A stretch of DNA of 18,917 nucleotides from an uncultured Altererythrobacter sp. (lineage in GTDB: Bacteria > Pseudomonadota > Alphaproteobacteria > Sphingomonadales > Sphingomonadaceae). The notes beneath the pieces are model-generated. The model did not search any database. It saw only the letters and a list, made by a program, of their open reading frames with translations, and was not told the DNA's origin. The stretch's first letter is position 1; each line of letters begins with the position of its first letter. Shown here one piece after another: positions 6,637-14,002 of this stretch. The translations under genes and the position numbers were made by a program. The DNA lies in contig CALLIO010000280.1 of NCBI GenBank assembly GCA_938009055.1, positions 1-18,917 on the forward strand, read 5' to 3'.

Positions 6637-8949
6637 ATGCGTCAAAAGGAACTCAGACTTGCATTGGTTTGCTACGGCGGTGTCAGCCTTGCTGTCTATA
6701 TGCATGGCGTCACCAAAGAGATTTGGCATCTTGCGCGCGCCAGCCGGAATTTCCACGAGGGTGTTCGTTCTGAAGGGGTAAGCGGGGTCTATCAGGACCT
6801 GCTTGAGACGATCCAAGATCGCTGCGATCTGCGCCTGCGATTCATGCCCGATATCCTTACCGGCGCTAGCGCTGGCGGCATAAATGCTGTCTTTCTTGCT
6901 CAGGCCATCCACTCGGGCCAGTCGCTGGAACCGCTGACCGATTTGTGGCTCCAAAATGCCGACATTGACGAGCTGGTTGACCCTGATGCTGAACCCTTGT
7001 GGCGCTATGGCAAAATCTGGGCGCAGCCGCTGGCTGAATGGGTACTGCGCCGCCCGGGCAATGCTGTCAGCGAAAGTGTGGCGAAGGAAACCCGAGCCGA
7101 AGTCCGCGAAAAGGTCTCCAAATTGGTGCGCGGGCGCTGGTTTAGCCCGCCCTTCTCTGGGAGCAATTTTAGCGCGCTGCTTTACGATGCGCTAATTGCG
7201 ATGGCGGATAGCGAGCTTGAAAAACCGCTTTTGCCAGAGGGTCATCCGATTGACCTGTTCGTGACCGCCACCGATTTCCGCGGGCATCTTGAGCTGCTGC
7301 GGCTGAACAGCCCGCCGGTTGTGGAAGAGACAGAACACCGCATGCCGATTGCCTTTACCGGTCAGATACCCGCAGGGGTCGGAAAAACGCTCGCCAATCC
7401 GTTGGAACTGACTTTGGCCGCGCGCTCGACAGCGAGTTTTCCCGGTGCTTTCCCGCCGCTCAAATTGGATGAGATCGACCGGCTTGCCCTGGAGCGCGAA
7501 CAGAATTGGTCGGGCAAAAATGCCTTTCTCAAACGCATCATGCCAAGCCACTTTCATTCTGGAAGAACCGATACAGTCTCGTTGATTGACGGGTCCGTGC
7601 TGGTCAATGCGCCGTTTGGCGGGGCGATTGATGCATTGGAAGGTCGCCCGGCCCAGCGCGAGGTGGACCGGCGTTTTGTTTATATCGATCCGCGCCCTGA
7701 TCGTTTCGGTTCAATTGCGGAAGAGCAAGACAGCCCGGTTGGCTTTTTCGCCGCGATCTTTGGCTCGCTTTCCACCATCCCGCGTGAGCAGCCCATCCGC
7801 GACAATCTGGAAGAGCTGGAGATTCAATCGCGCGATGCTGATCGGCTGAAGCGGATTGTTGCTGGGCTAAGGCCTGAAGTGGAGGCAGCGGTTGAGAAAT
7901 TGTTCGGCCGCACGCTGTTCCTTAACCGGCCCACCCCTGCGCGGCTTCAGGCTTGGCGTAAAAAGGCGCAGCAAGCAGCTGCTGAGCAGGCGAGCTATGC
8001 GTATCACGCCTATGCGCAGACCAAGTTCACCAGCATCGTCGAGCGTCTGGCCAAGGTGACGATGCAGGCTGCCCCGCAATTAGGAATGCCTGATAGTGGC
8101 CCGATTGAGGATGCGTTTCGGCGAGCCATCAAGCAGCGCGGGCTGCTATCCCTCGCTGAGCCCAAGGGCGGCGCGAATGAAGAAGCGATCGACTTCTTTC
8201 GCAAGCACGACATCGGCTTTCGCCTGCGCCGTTTGCGGCTATTGGCGCGGCGGCTTTCGCGCGATTGGGAGCTGGATGATACGATTGAAGACAGCGCGCT
8301 CGATCTGGCGCGCGAGACTATTTACGCCATCCTCGGCCTCTATTTCGAGCGTGAAGAGATAGAGCTGCTAGGTTCGGATTTTGCCGCTTTGGCAGGCGAT
8401 GTGTTGTCCGATCCGGGTGCAGTGCTTGATCATTTGGCCTTTGCGCGTGATTTACCCTCGGTGGATGAACAAGCAGAGGTTTTGCTCGCCAATGCTCTGG
8501 AAAAAATGCCCAAGAATTTGCGGCGGCGCATGCTCCTTACTTATCTCGGCTTTCCTTTCTACGATGTGGCGACTTTCCCGCTCATCAAAAATGAGGGACT
8601 GACCGAATATGATGCGGTTAAGATCGACCGGATATCACCCGATGATGCGCGCTCGATACGCGAGGGCGGCACGCGCGCGACGCTGAAGGGTACAGAGTTC
8701 TACAATTTCGGGGCTTTCTTTAGTCGCGACTACCGCGAGAATGACTATCTGTGGGGTCGCCTGCACGGGGCAGAGCGGATGGTGGATATCATCTGCTCAA
8801 CGCTCGAGACGCCGCTTCCCGAAAACATCTGTCAGGACTTCAAGCGCCGCGCTTTCCTTGCAATCATGGATGAGGAACTGCACGCGGGGCGCTGTCACAA
8901 GGGTTTGGTGATGCGTTTGCGGGCAGAGATTGTCGAGAAACTCGGCTAA
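6637..8949 (+). CDS. Patatin-like phospholipase/acyl hydrolase with DUF3376-type C-terminus
   Basis: Predicted serine lipid acyl hydrolase of the bacterial patatin-related family (TIGR03607-like). The N-terminal half has the glycine-rich oxyanion segment ALVCYGGVSLAVYMHGV (10-26), the nucleophile elbow GASAGG (Ser78), and the dyad aspartate in SLIDGSVLVNAPFGGAIDAL (Asp318). The C-terminal half (about 390-770) is charged and helical, rich in Arg and Glu, matching the extension found in this family. No signal peptide is seen, so it is probably cytoplasmic or membrane-associated. A TTG at 6601 is in frame, but the ATG at 6637 is preferred: AGG lies 6 bases upstream and the family begins at this point. 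770 residues. Converges on dnaJ with a 15-base gap. The substrate is unknown. Confidence 0.9.
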   Translation: MRQKELRLALVCYGGVSLAVYMHGVTKEIWHLARASRNFHEGVRSEGVSGVYQDLLETIQDRCDLRLRFMPDILTGASAGGINAVFLAQAIHSGQSLEPLTDLWLQNADIDELVDPDAEPLWRYGKIWAQPLAEWVLRRPGNAVSESVAKETRAEVREKVSKLVRGRWFSPPFSGSNFSALLYDALIAMADSELEKPLLPEGHPIDLFVTATDFRGHLELLRLNSPPVVEETEHRMPIAFTGQIPAGVGKTLANPLELTLAARSTASFPGAFPPLKLDEIDRLALEREQNWSGKNAFLKRIMPSHFHSGRTDTVSLIDGSVLVNAPFGGAIDALEGRPAQREVDRRFVYIDPRPDRFGSIAEEQDSPVGFFAAIFGSLSTIPREQPIRDNLEELEIQSRDADRLKRIVAGLRPEVEAAVEKLFGRTLFLNRPTPARLQAWRKKAQQAAAEQASYAYHAYAQTKFTSIVERLAKVTMQAAPQLGMPDSGPIEDAFRRAIKQRGLLSLAEPKGGANEEAIDFFRKHDIGFRLRRLRLLARRLSRDWELDDTIEDSALDLARETIYAILGLYFEREEIELLGSDFAALAGDVLSDPGAVLDHLAFARDLPSVDEQAEVLLANALEKMPKNLRRRMLLTYLGFPFYDVATFPLIKNEGLTEYDAVKIDRISPDDARSIREGGTRATLKGTEFYNFGAFFSRDYRENDYLWGRLHGAERMVDIICSTLETPLPENICQDFKRRAFLAIMDEELHAGRCHKGLVMRLRAEIVEKLG

Positions 8950-8964
8950 GCCGCCAAGATTCGA

Positions 8965-10101
8965 TCACGCGCCAAATGCGTCCTTGAGCTTATCGAAGAA
9001 GCCGCGCGATTCAGGGCATTCCTCGCCCGTTTCGGTCTCGCGGAACTGCTTGAGCAGCTCTTTTTGCTCTTTAGAGAGCTTGGTTGGGGTCTCAACCGCA
9101 ATCTCGACCACCAGATCACCGCGCCCACGCCCTTGCAGGACTGGCATGCCGGCTCCGCGTACGCGCAATTGCTTGCCCGACTGAATGCCAGCAGGAATCT
9201 CGAGCGTATTGGTGTCTCCATCAAGATCAGGAATATCGACGCTTCCGCCTAAAGACGCGGTCGTAAAGCTGATCGGAACGCGGGTGGCGAGCGTGGTTCC
9301 CTCGCGCACGAAAAGGTCATGCTCTTTGACATGCACGAAGATATACAGGTCGCCCGATGGCGCGCCACGGGGGCCAGCTTCGCCCTTGCCAGAAAGGCGG
9401 ATGCGTGTGCCAGTATCGACGCCGGGCGGTATGTCTACTTCGAGGGTCTGCGGCTCGTCGACCCGCCCTTCTCCGTAGCAATCGCTGCAAGGGTCTTCGA
9501 TCACCGCGCCGCGACCATGGCATGTCGGACAGGGGCGCTCGACCACAAAGAAGCCTTGCTTGGCGCGCACTTTGCCCATGCCGTTGCACAGATTGCAGCG
9601 TCTTTCGCCCGTGCCAGGGGTCGCACCCGAGCCATCGCATGTGTCGCAGCTGGCTGAGACTTCGATCTCGATTGTGTTGGTCTTGCCGTGAAAAGCATCA
9701 TCGAGGCTGATCTGCATATCATAACGCAAATCCGCGCCGCGACGCGGCTGTTGGCGTCCACCGCCGCCCCCGCCGCCGCCAAAGGCGCTGCCGAAGATCG
9801 TCTCGAAGATATCGCCAATATCGCCAAAGTCAGCTTGTGGGCCGCCACCGCCACCACCGCTCATACCTTGCTTGAAGGCATCATGGCCAAAACGGTCGTA
9901 AGCGGCGCGCTTTTGCGGATCTTTGAGGACTTCGTAAGCCTCGCCAATCGCTTTGAAGCGCGCTTCAGCCTCTGCATCACCCGGATTGCGGTCCGGATGA
10001 TATTGCATCGCTAACTTGCGGTAAGCGGATTTAAGCGCAGCATCATCAGCATCGCGCGCGACGCCTAGCTGCTCGTAATAATCCGCATCGGTCGTGGCCA
10101 T
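8965..10101 (-). CDS. dnaJ: Chaperone protein DnaJ (Hsp40)
   Basis: Cochaperone that delivers unfolded proteins to DnaK and stimulates its ATPase. The 378-residue protein has the full type I layout: J domain (5-70) with HPD at 35-37, a Gly-rich linker (80-115, with long glycine runs and GDIFETIFG), four zinc-binding CxxCxGxG repeats (CDTCDGSG, CNLCNGMG, CPTCHGRG and CSDCYGEG, starting at Cys152, 169, 191 and 205), and the C-terminal substrate-binding beta domains. AAGGA lies 4 bases before the ATG. It follows dnaK on the same strand after 84 bases that contain a hairpin, so it is likely co-transcribed but may be made in lower amounts. The 15-base gap to the convergent patatin gene leaves no room for a separate terminator. 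Confidence 0.98.
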   Translation of the reverse strand: MATTDADYYEQLGVARDADDAALKSAYRKLAMQYHPDRNPGDAEAEARFKAIGEAYEVLKDPQKRAAYDRFGHDAFKQGMSGGGGGGPQADFGDIGDIFETIFGSAFGGGGGGGGRQQPRRGADLRYDMQISLDDAFHGKTNTIEIEVSASCDTCDGSGATPGTGERRCNLCNGMGKVRAKQGFFVVERPCPTCHGRGAVIEDPCSDCYGEGRVDEPQTLEVDIPPGVDTGTRIRLSGKGEAGPRGAPSGDLYIFVHVKEHDLFVREGTTLATRVPISFTTASLGGSVDIPDLDGDTNTLEIPAGIQSGKQLRVRGAGMPVLQGRGRGDLVVEIAVETPTKLSKEQKELLKQFRETETGEECPESRGFFDKLKDAFGA

Positions 10102-10122
10102 CGGATGGATCCTTCAAACCGA

Positions 10123-10169
10123 AAGAGCGGCTGCCATCGCCTTATATGGGCAGATTAGCAGCGGCTCTT
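10123..10169 (-). promoter_or_regulatory. Stem-loop between dnaK and dnaJ
   Basis: In the minus-strand transcript, arms AAGAGCCGCTGC (10169-10158) and GCAGCCGCTCTT (10134-10123) pair over 12 positions with one mismatch around a 23-base loop. It is followed by TCGGTTTG rather than a clean T-run. It fills the middle of the 84-base dnaK-dnaJ gap. It could protect dnaK mRNA from 3' exonucleases, mark a processing site or act as a partial terminator. The stem is seen; the role is inferred. Confidence 0.5.
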
Positions 10170-10185
10170 GCGTTTGGGAGCTGTG

Positions 10186-12135
10186 CTAGCTCTTGGCTTC
10201 GCTGTCGGCATCCGCATCGGCTTCGCCATCTGCATCAACCTCGGAGAATTCCGCATCGACAACATCTTCGTCAGCTGACGTGCCTGCATCACCCTCTTCA
10301 GGCGATGGCGCATTGGCTTGCTCCGCCTCGTAGATTTGCTGGCCCATCTTCATCGCCGCTTCGGTGAGAGCTTGCGATTTGGCGTTGATTTCATCGACAT
10401 CATCGCCTTCAAGAGCGGTCTTGGTTTCCGCCAAAGCAGTCTCAACCGCTGATTTCGTTTCCGCGTCAACCTTGTCACCATGCTCTTCGAGCTGCTTTTC
10501 AGTTGCGTGGACGAGACTGTCAGCCTGATTGCGACCTTCGGCAGCCTCGCGGCGCTTCTTGTCTTCCTCGGCAAATTTCTCGGCATCTTGGACCATTTGG
10601 TCGATGTCATTGTCTGACAGACCGCCAGACGCCTGGATCTTGATGTTCTGCTCTTTGCCCGTGCCCTTGTCCTTGGCCGAGACATTCACAATGCCGTTGG
10701 CGTCAATATCAAAGGTTACTTCGATCTGCGGAACGCCGCGCGGTGCAGGGGGAATGCCGACAAGGTCAAACTGGCCAAGCAATTTGTTGTCAGCCGCCAT
10801 TTCGCGCTCGCCTTGGAAGACGCGGATCGTCACAGCCTGCTGATTGTCCTCAAAAGTCGAGAATGTCTGTGACTTCTTGGTCGGGATCGTGGTGTTGCGG
10901 TCGATCATGCGGGTGAAGATGCCGCCCGCTGTTTCGATGCCCAGCGACAATGGTGTCACGTCGAGCAAAAGAACGTCTTTTACGTCGCCCTGCAAAACGC
11001 CTGCTTGGATGGCTGCGCCCATGGCAACCACTTCATCAGGGTTCACGCCGGTGTGCGGCTTGGCTTCGAAAAACTTCTCAACCACTTCGCGAACCTTGGG
11101 CATGCGGGTCATGCCGCCAACGAGGATAACCTCGTCAATGTCATCTTTCGAAACGCCTGCGTCTGAAATCGCTTTCTTACAAGGGTCGAGCGTGCGGTTG
11201 ATGAGCGTGCCGACCAGTTTCTCAAGATCAGCGCGGCTAATGGTTTCCACCAAGTGCAGAGGCGTACTCGATCCGCCATCCATGCGTGCAGTGATAAAGG
11301 GCAAGTTGACCTCGGTCGTCTGCGAGCTGGAAAGCTCGATCTTGGCTTTCTCGGCCGCTTCTTTCAGACGTTGCAGCGCAAGCTTGTCCGCCTTCAGATC
11401 CATGTTTTCCTTCTTTTGGAAGGCTTCGGCGAGATGTTCAACAATCGCATTGTCAAAGTCTTCACCGCCCAAGAACGTGTCGCCATTGGTCGACTTCACT
11501 TCGAAAACGCCATCGCCAATCTCGAGAATTGAAACGTCAAACGTACCGCCGCCAAGGTCATAAACGGCGATGGTTTTGCCATCATCCTTGTCCATGCCGT
11601 AAGCGAGCGCAGCTGCTGTCGGCTCGTTGATGATGCGCAGAACTTCAAGTCCGGCAATCTGGCCAGCATCTTTAGTCGCCTGACGTTGGGCATCGTTGAA
11701 GTATGCCGGCACGGTGATGACCGCTTGCTGCACGTCTTCGCCCAAATAGCTCTCGGCCGTTTCTTTCATCTTTTGCAGGATGAAGGCGGAGATTTGCGAA
11801 GGCGAATATTCCTCCCCGCCTGCTTCAACCCAAGCATCGCCATTTTTGCCTTTGACGATGTCGTAAGGAACGATCTCGCTGTCCTTCTTGGTCATCGGAT
11901 CATCGAAACGGCGGCCGATCAGGCGCTTGATTGCGAACAAAGTGTTGTCGGGATTGGTGACAGCTTGCCGTTTGGCCGGTTGCCCGATCAGACGCTCTTC
12001 TTCCTTGGTGAAAGCGACGATCGAGGGAGTGGTGCGCGCACCTTCTGAATTTTCGATCACTTTCGGCTTGCCGCCGTCCATCACTGCTACGCACGAATTG
12101 GTCGTGCCCAGATCAATTCCGATAACTTTTGCCAT
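10186..12135 (-). CDS. dnaK: Chaperone protein DnaK (Hsp70)
   Basis: ATP-dependent folding chaperone, the core of the DnaK-DnaJ-GrpE cycle in the cytoplasm. The 649-residue protein has the ATPase phosphate-1 loop IGIDLGTTNSC (5-15), VYDLGGGTFDVSILEIGDGV, the conserved LVGGMTRMP, the interdomain linker DVLLLDVTPLSLGIETAGG, then the substrate domain and helical lid. The tail carries the usual DEDVVDAEFSEV, then continues for about 15 residues as an Asp/Ala-rich run (ADGEADADADSEAKS), a slight extension over the usual end. The start has AGGG about 5 bases upstream. It is the first gene of the dnaK-dnaJ operon; an RpoH-type promoter lies 121-148 bases before the ATG. The leader of about 110 bases is unusually long for this dense region. 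Confidence 0.99.
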   Translation of the reverse strand: MAKVIGIDLGTTNSCVAVMDGGKPKVIENSEGARTTPSIVAFTKEEERLIGQPAKRQAVTNPDNTLFAIKRLIGRRFDDPMTKKDSEIVPYDIVKGKNGDAWVEAGGEEYSPSQISAFILQKMKETAESYLGEDVQQAVITVPAYFNDAQRQATKDAGQIAGLEVLRIINEPTAAALAYGMDKDDGKTIAVYDLGGGTFDVSILEIGDGVFEVKSTNGDTFLGGEDFDNAIVEHLAEAFQKKENMDLKADKLALQRLKEAAEKAKIELSSSQTTEVNLPFITARMDGGSSTPLHLVETISRADLEKLVGTLINRTLDPCKKAISDAGVSKDDIDEVILVGGMTRMPKVREVVEKFFEAKPHTGVNPDEVVAMGAAIQAGVLQGDVKDVLLLDVTPLSLGIETAGGIFTRMIDRNTTIPTKKSQTFSTFEDNQQAVTIRVFQGEREMAADNKLLGQFDLVGIPPAPRGVPQIEVTFDIDANGIVNVSAKDKGTGKEQNIKIQASGGLSDNDIDQMVQDAEKFAEEDKKRREAAEGRNQADSLVHATEKQLEEHGDKVDAETKSAVETALAETKTALEGDDVDEINAKSQALTEAAMKMGQQIYEAEQANAPSPEEGDAGTSADEDVVDAEFSEVDADGEADADADSEAKS

Positions 12136-12255
12136 TTTACCCTATTTCCATTCTTCAATTTGGACGCCGCTTCGTTGATTTCCCTCTGGAGGCATTCTCC
12201 TTTCGAGGCGAAACCGGTAGGCGGCTCAACAACAGTTTCAACATTTGCAACTGCG

Positions 12256-12283
12256 ATATAGGTGCGGTTTTGCTTGGCACAAG
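12256..12283 (-). promoter_or_regulatory. RpoH (sigma-32) type heat-shock promoter for dnaK
   Basis: On the minus strand CTTG (12283-12280) is followed after 17 bases by CCTATAT (12262-12256). This fits the alphaproteobacterial RpoH consensus CTTG-N17/18-CYTATNT at every fixed position except the G expected a few bases further on. Predicted transcription start near 12249, giving a leader of about 113 bases before the dnaK ATG. Position upstream of dnaK is just what the known regulon predicts. Confidence 0.65.
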
Positions 12284-12302
12284 GGATTGGCCGCACTAGT
12301 TT
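12274..12302 (+). promoter_or_regulatory. Possible housekeeping promoter for the copper chaperone gene
   Basis: TTGGCA (12274-12279) is separated by 17 bases from TAGTTT (12297-12302), a good -35 but a weak -10, ending about 30 bases before the GTG start at 12333. It overlaps the -35 of the opposing dnaK promoter, so the two could compete for polymerase. Weak evidence from hexamer matching only. Confidence 0.3.
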
Positions 12303-12332
12303 TACACCCGTTTCAATCAGGGAGAATTTTCA

Positions 12333-12812
12333 GTGCATTTCAGACAAGGATTGGCCGCTGCTTTGCTGGCTTCAACATTGGCGCTGGGCGCTTGCGGTGA
12401 AACAGCTGAGGCTCCTGTTGAAGAGGTCGAGGGTATTGCCGGGCTTGAGGTTAGCAATCCGCGCATGGTGCTCGCCCCGGTCGCGGGCAATCCTGCCGCC
12501 GTCTATTTCGATCTCGACTATGCTGGCGACCGAATTGTAACGGTCAGCGCGGCCTTTGTTGATGGCGCAGAAATGACCATGATCCACGAATACACTGGCG
12601 AGAATTACAACAATGCTATGGTCGAAGCTCCGCCCAAGACCGTAAAGAACGGCGAAACATTGTCGTTCGAGCCGGGTGGGTTGCATTTGATGGCGATGAA
12701 TGTCTCCCCCGACCTTCAACCTGGCGGCAAGACCGAAGTTACATTGACTATAGCAACCGGCGACAAGCACAGTTTCGAGGCTGAGATTCTTGCAGCCGGG
12801 GATGAGCGCTGA
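12333..12812 (+). CDS. Periplasmic copper chaperone PCu(A)C family lipoprotein
   Basis: Copper(I)-binding protein that in related bacteria hands copper to the CuA or CuB site of cytochrome oxidase. The 159-residue protein shows an exact family signature H-x10-M-x21-H-x-M (His85, Met96, His118, Met120). The N-terminus is a lipoprotein signal with lipobox LGAC (Cys21), so the mature protein should be anchored to a membrane facing the periplasm. The start is GTG, supported by AGGGAG about 8 bases before it; there is no better in-frame ATG before the signal peptide. It is divergent from dnaK with overlapping promoter regions, and its stop overlaps the open frame of the next gene. No SenC/Sco or oxidase gene is nearby. 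Confidence 0.92.
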   Translation: MHFRQGLAAALLASTLALGACGETAEAPVEEVEGIAGLEVSNPRMVLAPVAGNPAAVYFDLDYAGDRIVTVSAAFVDGAEMTMIHEYTGENYNNAMVEAPPKTVKNGETLSFEPGGLHLMAMNVSPDLQPGGKTEVTLTIATGDKHSFEAEILAAGDER

Positions 12813-12892
12813 ACGCTGGTGCCGACAGTTTTGGATCGGGCGAGATAGCCGCTTGTCCGGTTGGCGGAGAGCGGGCGCTAACCTCAGGTGAG

Positions 12893-13339
12893 GTGGCGCT
12901 CGCCCGCTCTGTTTTCGGCACGTCGATTGACTATGATGCGGTGCTGATCCGGCGGCGCAAATGGTTTCCGTTTCAGCCCAAGAACGTGACCATGGCCCCG
13001 CGCGGGCACATGCATTTTCATCCCAAGGGCAAAGCCTATTGCGACGATTTTGCGCACGAGAGCTTGCTGCGACAAGGGCTTTTCATCCATGAGCTGGTGC
13101 ATGTCTGGCAGACCCAGACACGCGGCAAATGGTATCTGATTTTTCGCCGTATGCCTTGGGCGCGATATGATTACGCGCTCAAGCCGGGTTGGACGCTGGA
13201 GAAATACGGGATCGAGCAACAAGCGATGATCGTCCAACACGCATTTTGGTTGCGCAATGGCGTGAAGATCGCAGGCGCTCCGCCGGTCGAGGCATATGAT
13301 CTGCTGGTGAATTTTCCCGGCGCGAAGGCGGCTGGCTAG
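12893..13339 (+). CDS. Small HExxH-containing 'vgr-related' protein; start uncertain
   Basis: A 148-residue protein from the GTG at 12893, resembling the short 'vgr-related protein' annotated in sphingomonads. Visible: ARSVFGTSIDYDAVLIRRRKW, MAPRGHMHFHP and a possible zinc site FIHELVHVWQ (HELVH at 66-70 followed by Gln73). No Rhs or VgrG spike domain is present, so the inherited name says little. GTG has AGGTGAG before it. However, the same frame stays open back to 12806 and reads like protein (GSGEIAACPVGG, then ERALTSGEVALARS), and relatives, as I recall them, begin with an LTxGE-type segment. The only other possible start is a CTG at 12809 overlapping the preceding stop. Convergent with grpE, 3-base gap. 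Possible small metalloprotease-like protein; activity unproven. Confidence 0.7.
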   Translation: MALARSVFGTSIDYDAVLIRRRKWFPFQPKNVTMAPRGHMHFHPKGKAYCDDFAHESLLRQGLFIHELVHVWQTQTRGKWYLIFRRMPWARYDYALKPGWTLEKYGIEQQAMIVQHAFWLRNGVKIAGAPPVEAYDLLVNFPGAKAAG

Positions 13340-13342
13340 ACT

Positions 13343-13987
13343 CTAGTCCGGCTTTTTAGCCACGCCGACCATTGCAGGGCGCAGCAGCCTGTCCTTGATG
13401 ACCCAGCCTGACTGCATTTCCTGCACAATCGTGCCTGGCTCATGCTCTTCGCTTGGCACTTCCATCATCGCTTGGTGATGGTTGGGATCAAGCGGCTGCC
13501 CAACGGCCTCAACCCTCTCGATGCCGTTCTGTTTGAAGACCTTCTCCAGCTCGCGCTGGGTCGCTTCGATACCAACGACAAGGCCCTTCATGCCGTCATC
13601 TTCGCGCAAGCTTTCAGGAATGGCTTCCACCGCGCGGGAAAGATTATCCCACACGCTCAATACATCGCGGGCAAATCCGGTCGCGGCATAAGCGCGCGCA
13701 TCGGACACATCCTTTTCCATCCGGCGGCGCACATTTTGCGTCTCGGCCCGGGCGTAGAGCACTTCCTGCTTTTGCGCCTCAAGATCTTCGCGCAGCTGAG
13801 CCAGCGCGTCTTCTACGCTATCCTCGCCCCCATCATCAGCGCCATCATCGAGGAATTCTTCCGGCACGCCTTCCAGCTCTTTTGCCACCTCTTCATCCTG
13901 CGCTTTTGCCATTTCCTCGGCAATCTCGCGATCAGCTGCGTCCGTGTTTATAGGTTCCGAGCCCTCGGGCTTGTCATTTCCACTCAT
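13343..13987 (-). CDS. grpE: Nucleotide exchange factor GrpE
   Basis: Releases ADP from DnaK and so resets the folding cycle; works as a dimer in the cytoplasm. In 214 residues it has an acidic, probably disordered N-terminus (1-58), a long coiled-coil dimer helix (about 60-110, with QNVRRRMEKDVSDARAYA), then the four-helix region (FARDVLSVWDNLSRAVEAIP) and the C-terminal beta wing (GQPLDPNHHQAMMEV through GWVIKDRLLRPAMVGVAK). The start lies 15 bases after hrcA, and no clear Shine-Dalgarno is seen before it, so translation may depend on coupling with hrcA. It stops only 3 bases from the convergent vgr-related gene, so transcripts from both sides must run into each other. Confidence 0.98.
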   Translation of the reverse strand: MSGNDKPEGSEPINTDAADREIAEEMAKAQDEEVAKELEGVPEEFLDDGADDGGEDSVEDALAQLREDLEAQKQEVLYARAETQNVRRRMEKDVSDARAYAATGFARDVLSVWDNLSRAVEAIPESLREDDGMKGLVVGIEATQRELEKVFKQNGIERVEAVGQPLDPNHHQAMMEVPSEEHEPGTIVQEMQSGWVIKDRLLRPAMVGVAKKPD

Positions 13988-14002
13988 GTCAAAAAAGTCC
14001 GA

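Noticed and set aside
8950..8964. Bidirectional terminator between the patatin-like gene and dnaJ
   Set aside because: Only 15 bases separate the stops and no stem or T-run is visible; the same holds for the grpE/vgr-related (3 bases) and rdgB/CAP (12 bases) convergent gaps.
10844..11563. 239-codon open frame antisense to dnaK
   Set aside because: Long antisense frames across hsp70 genes are a well-known artefact of codon bias; no ribosome site or family resemblance is seen.
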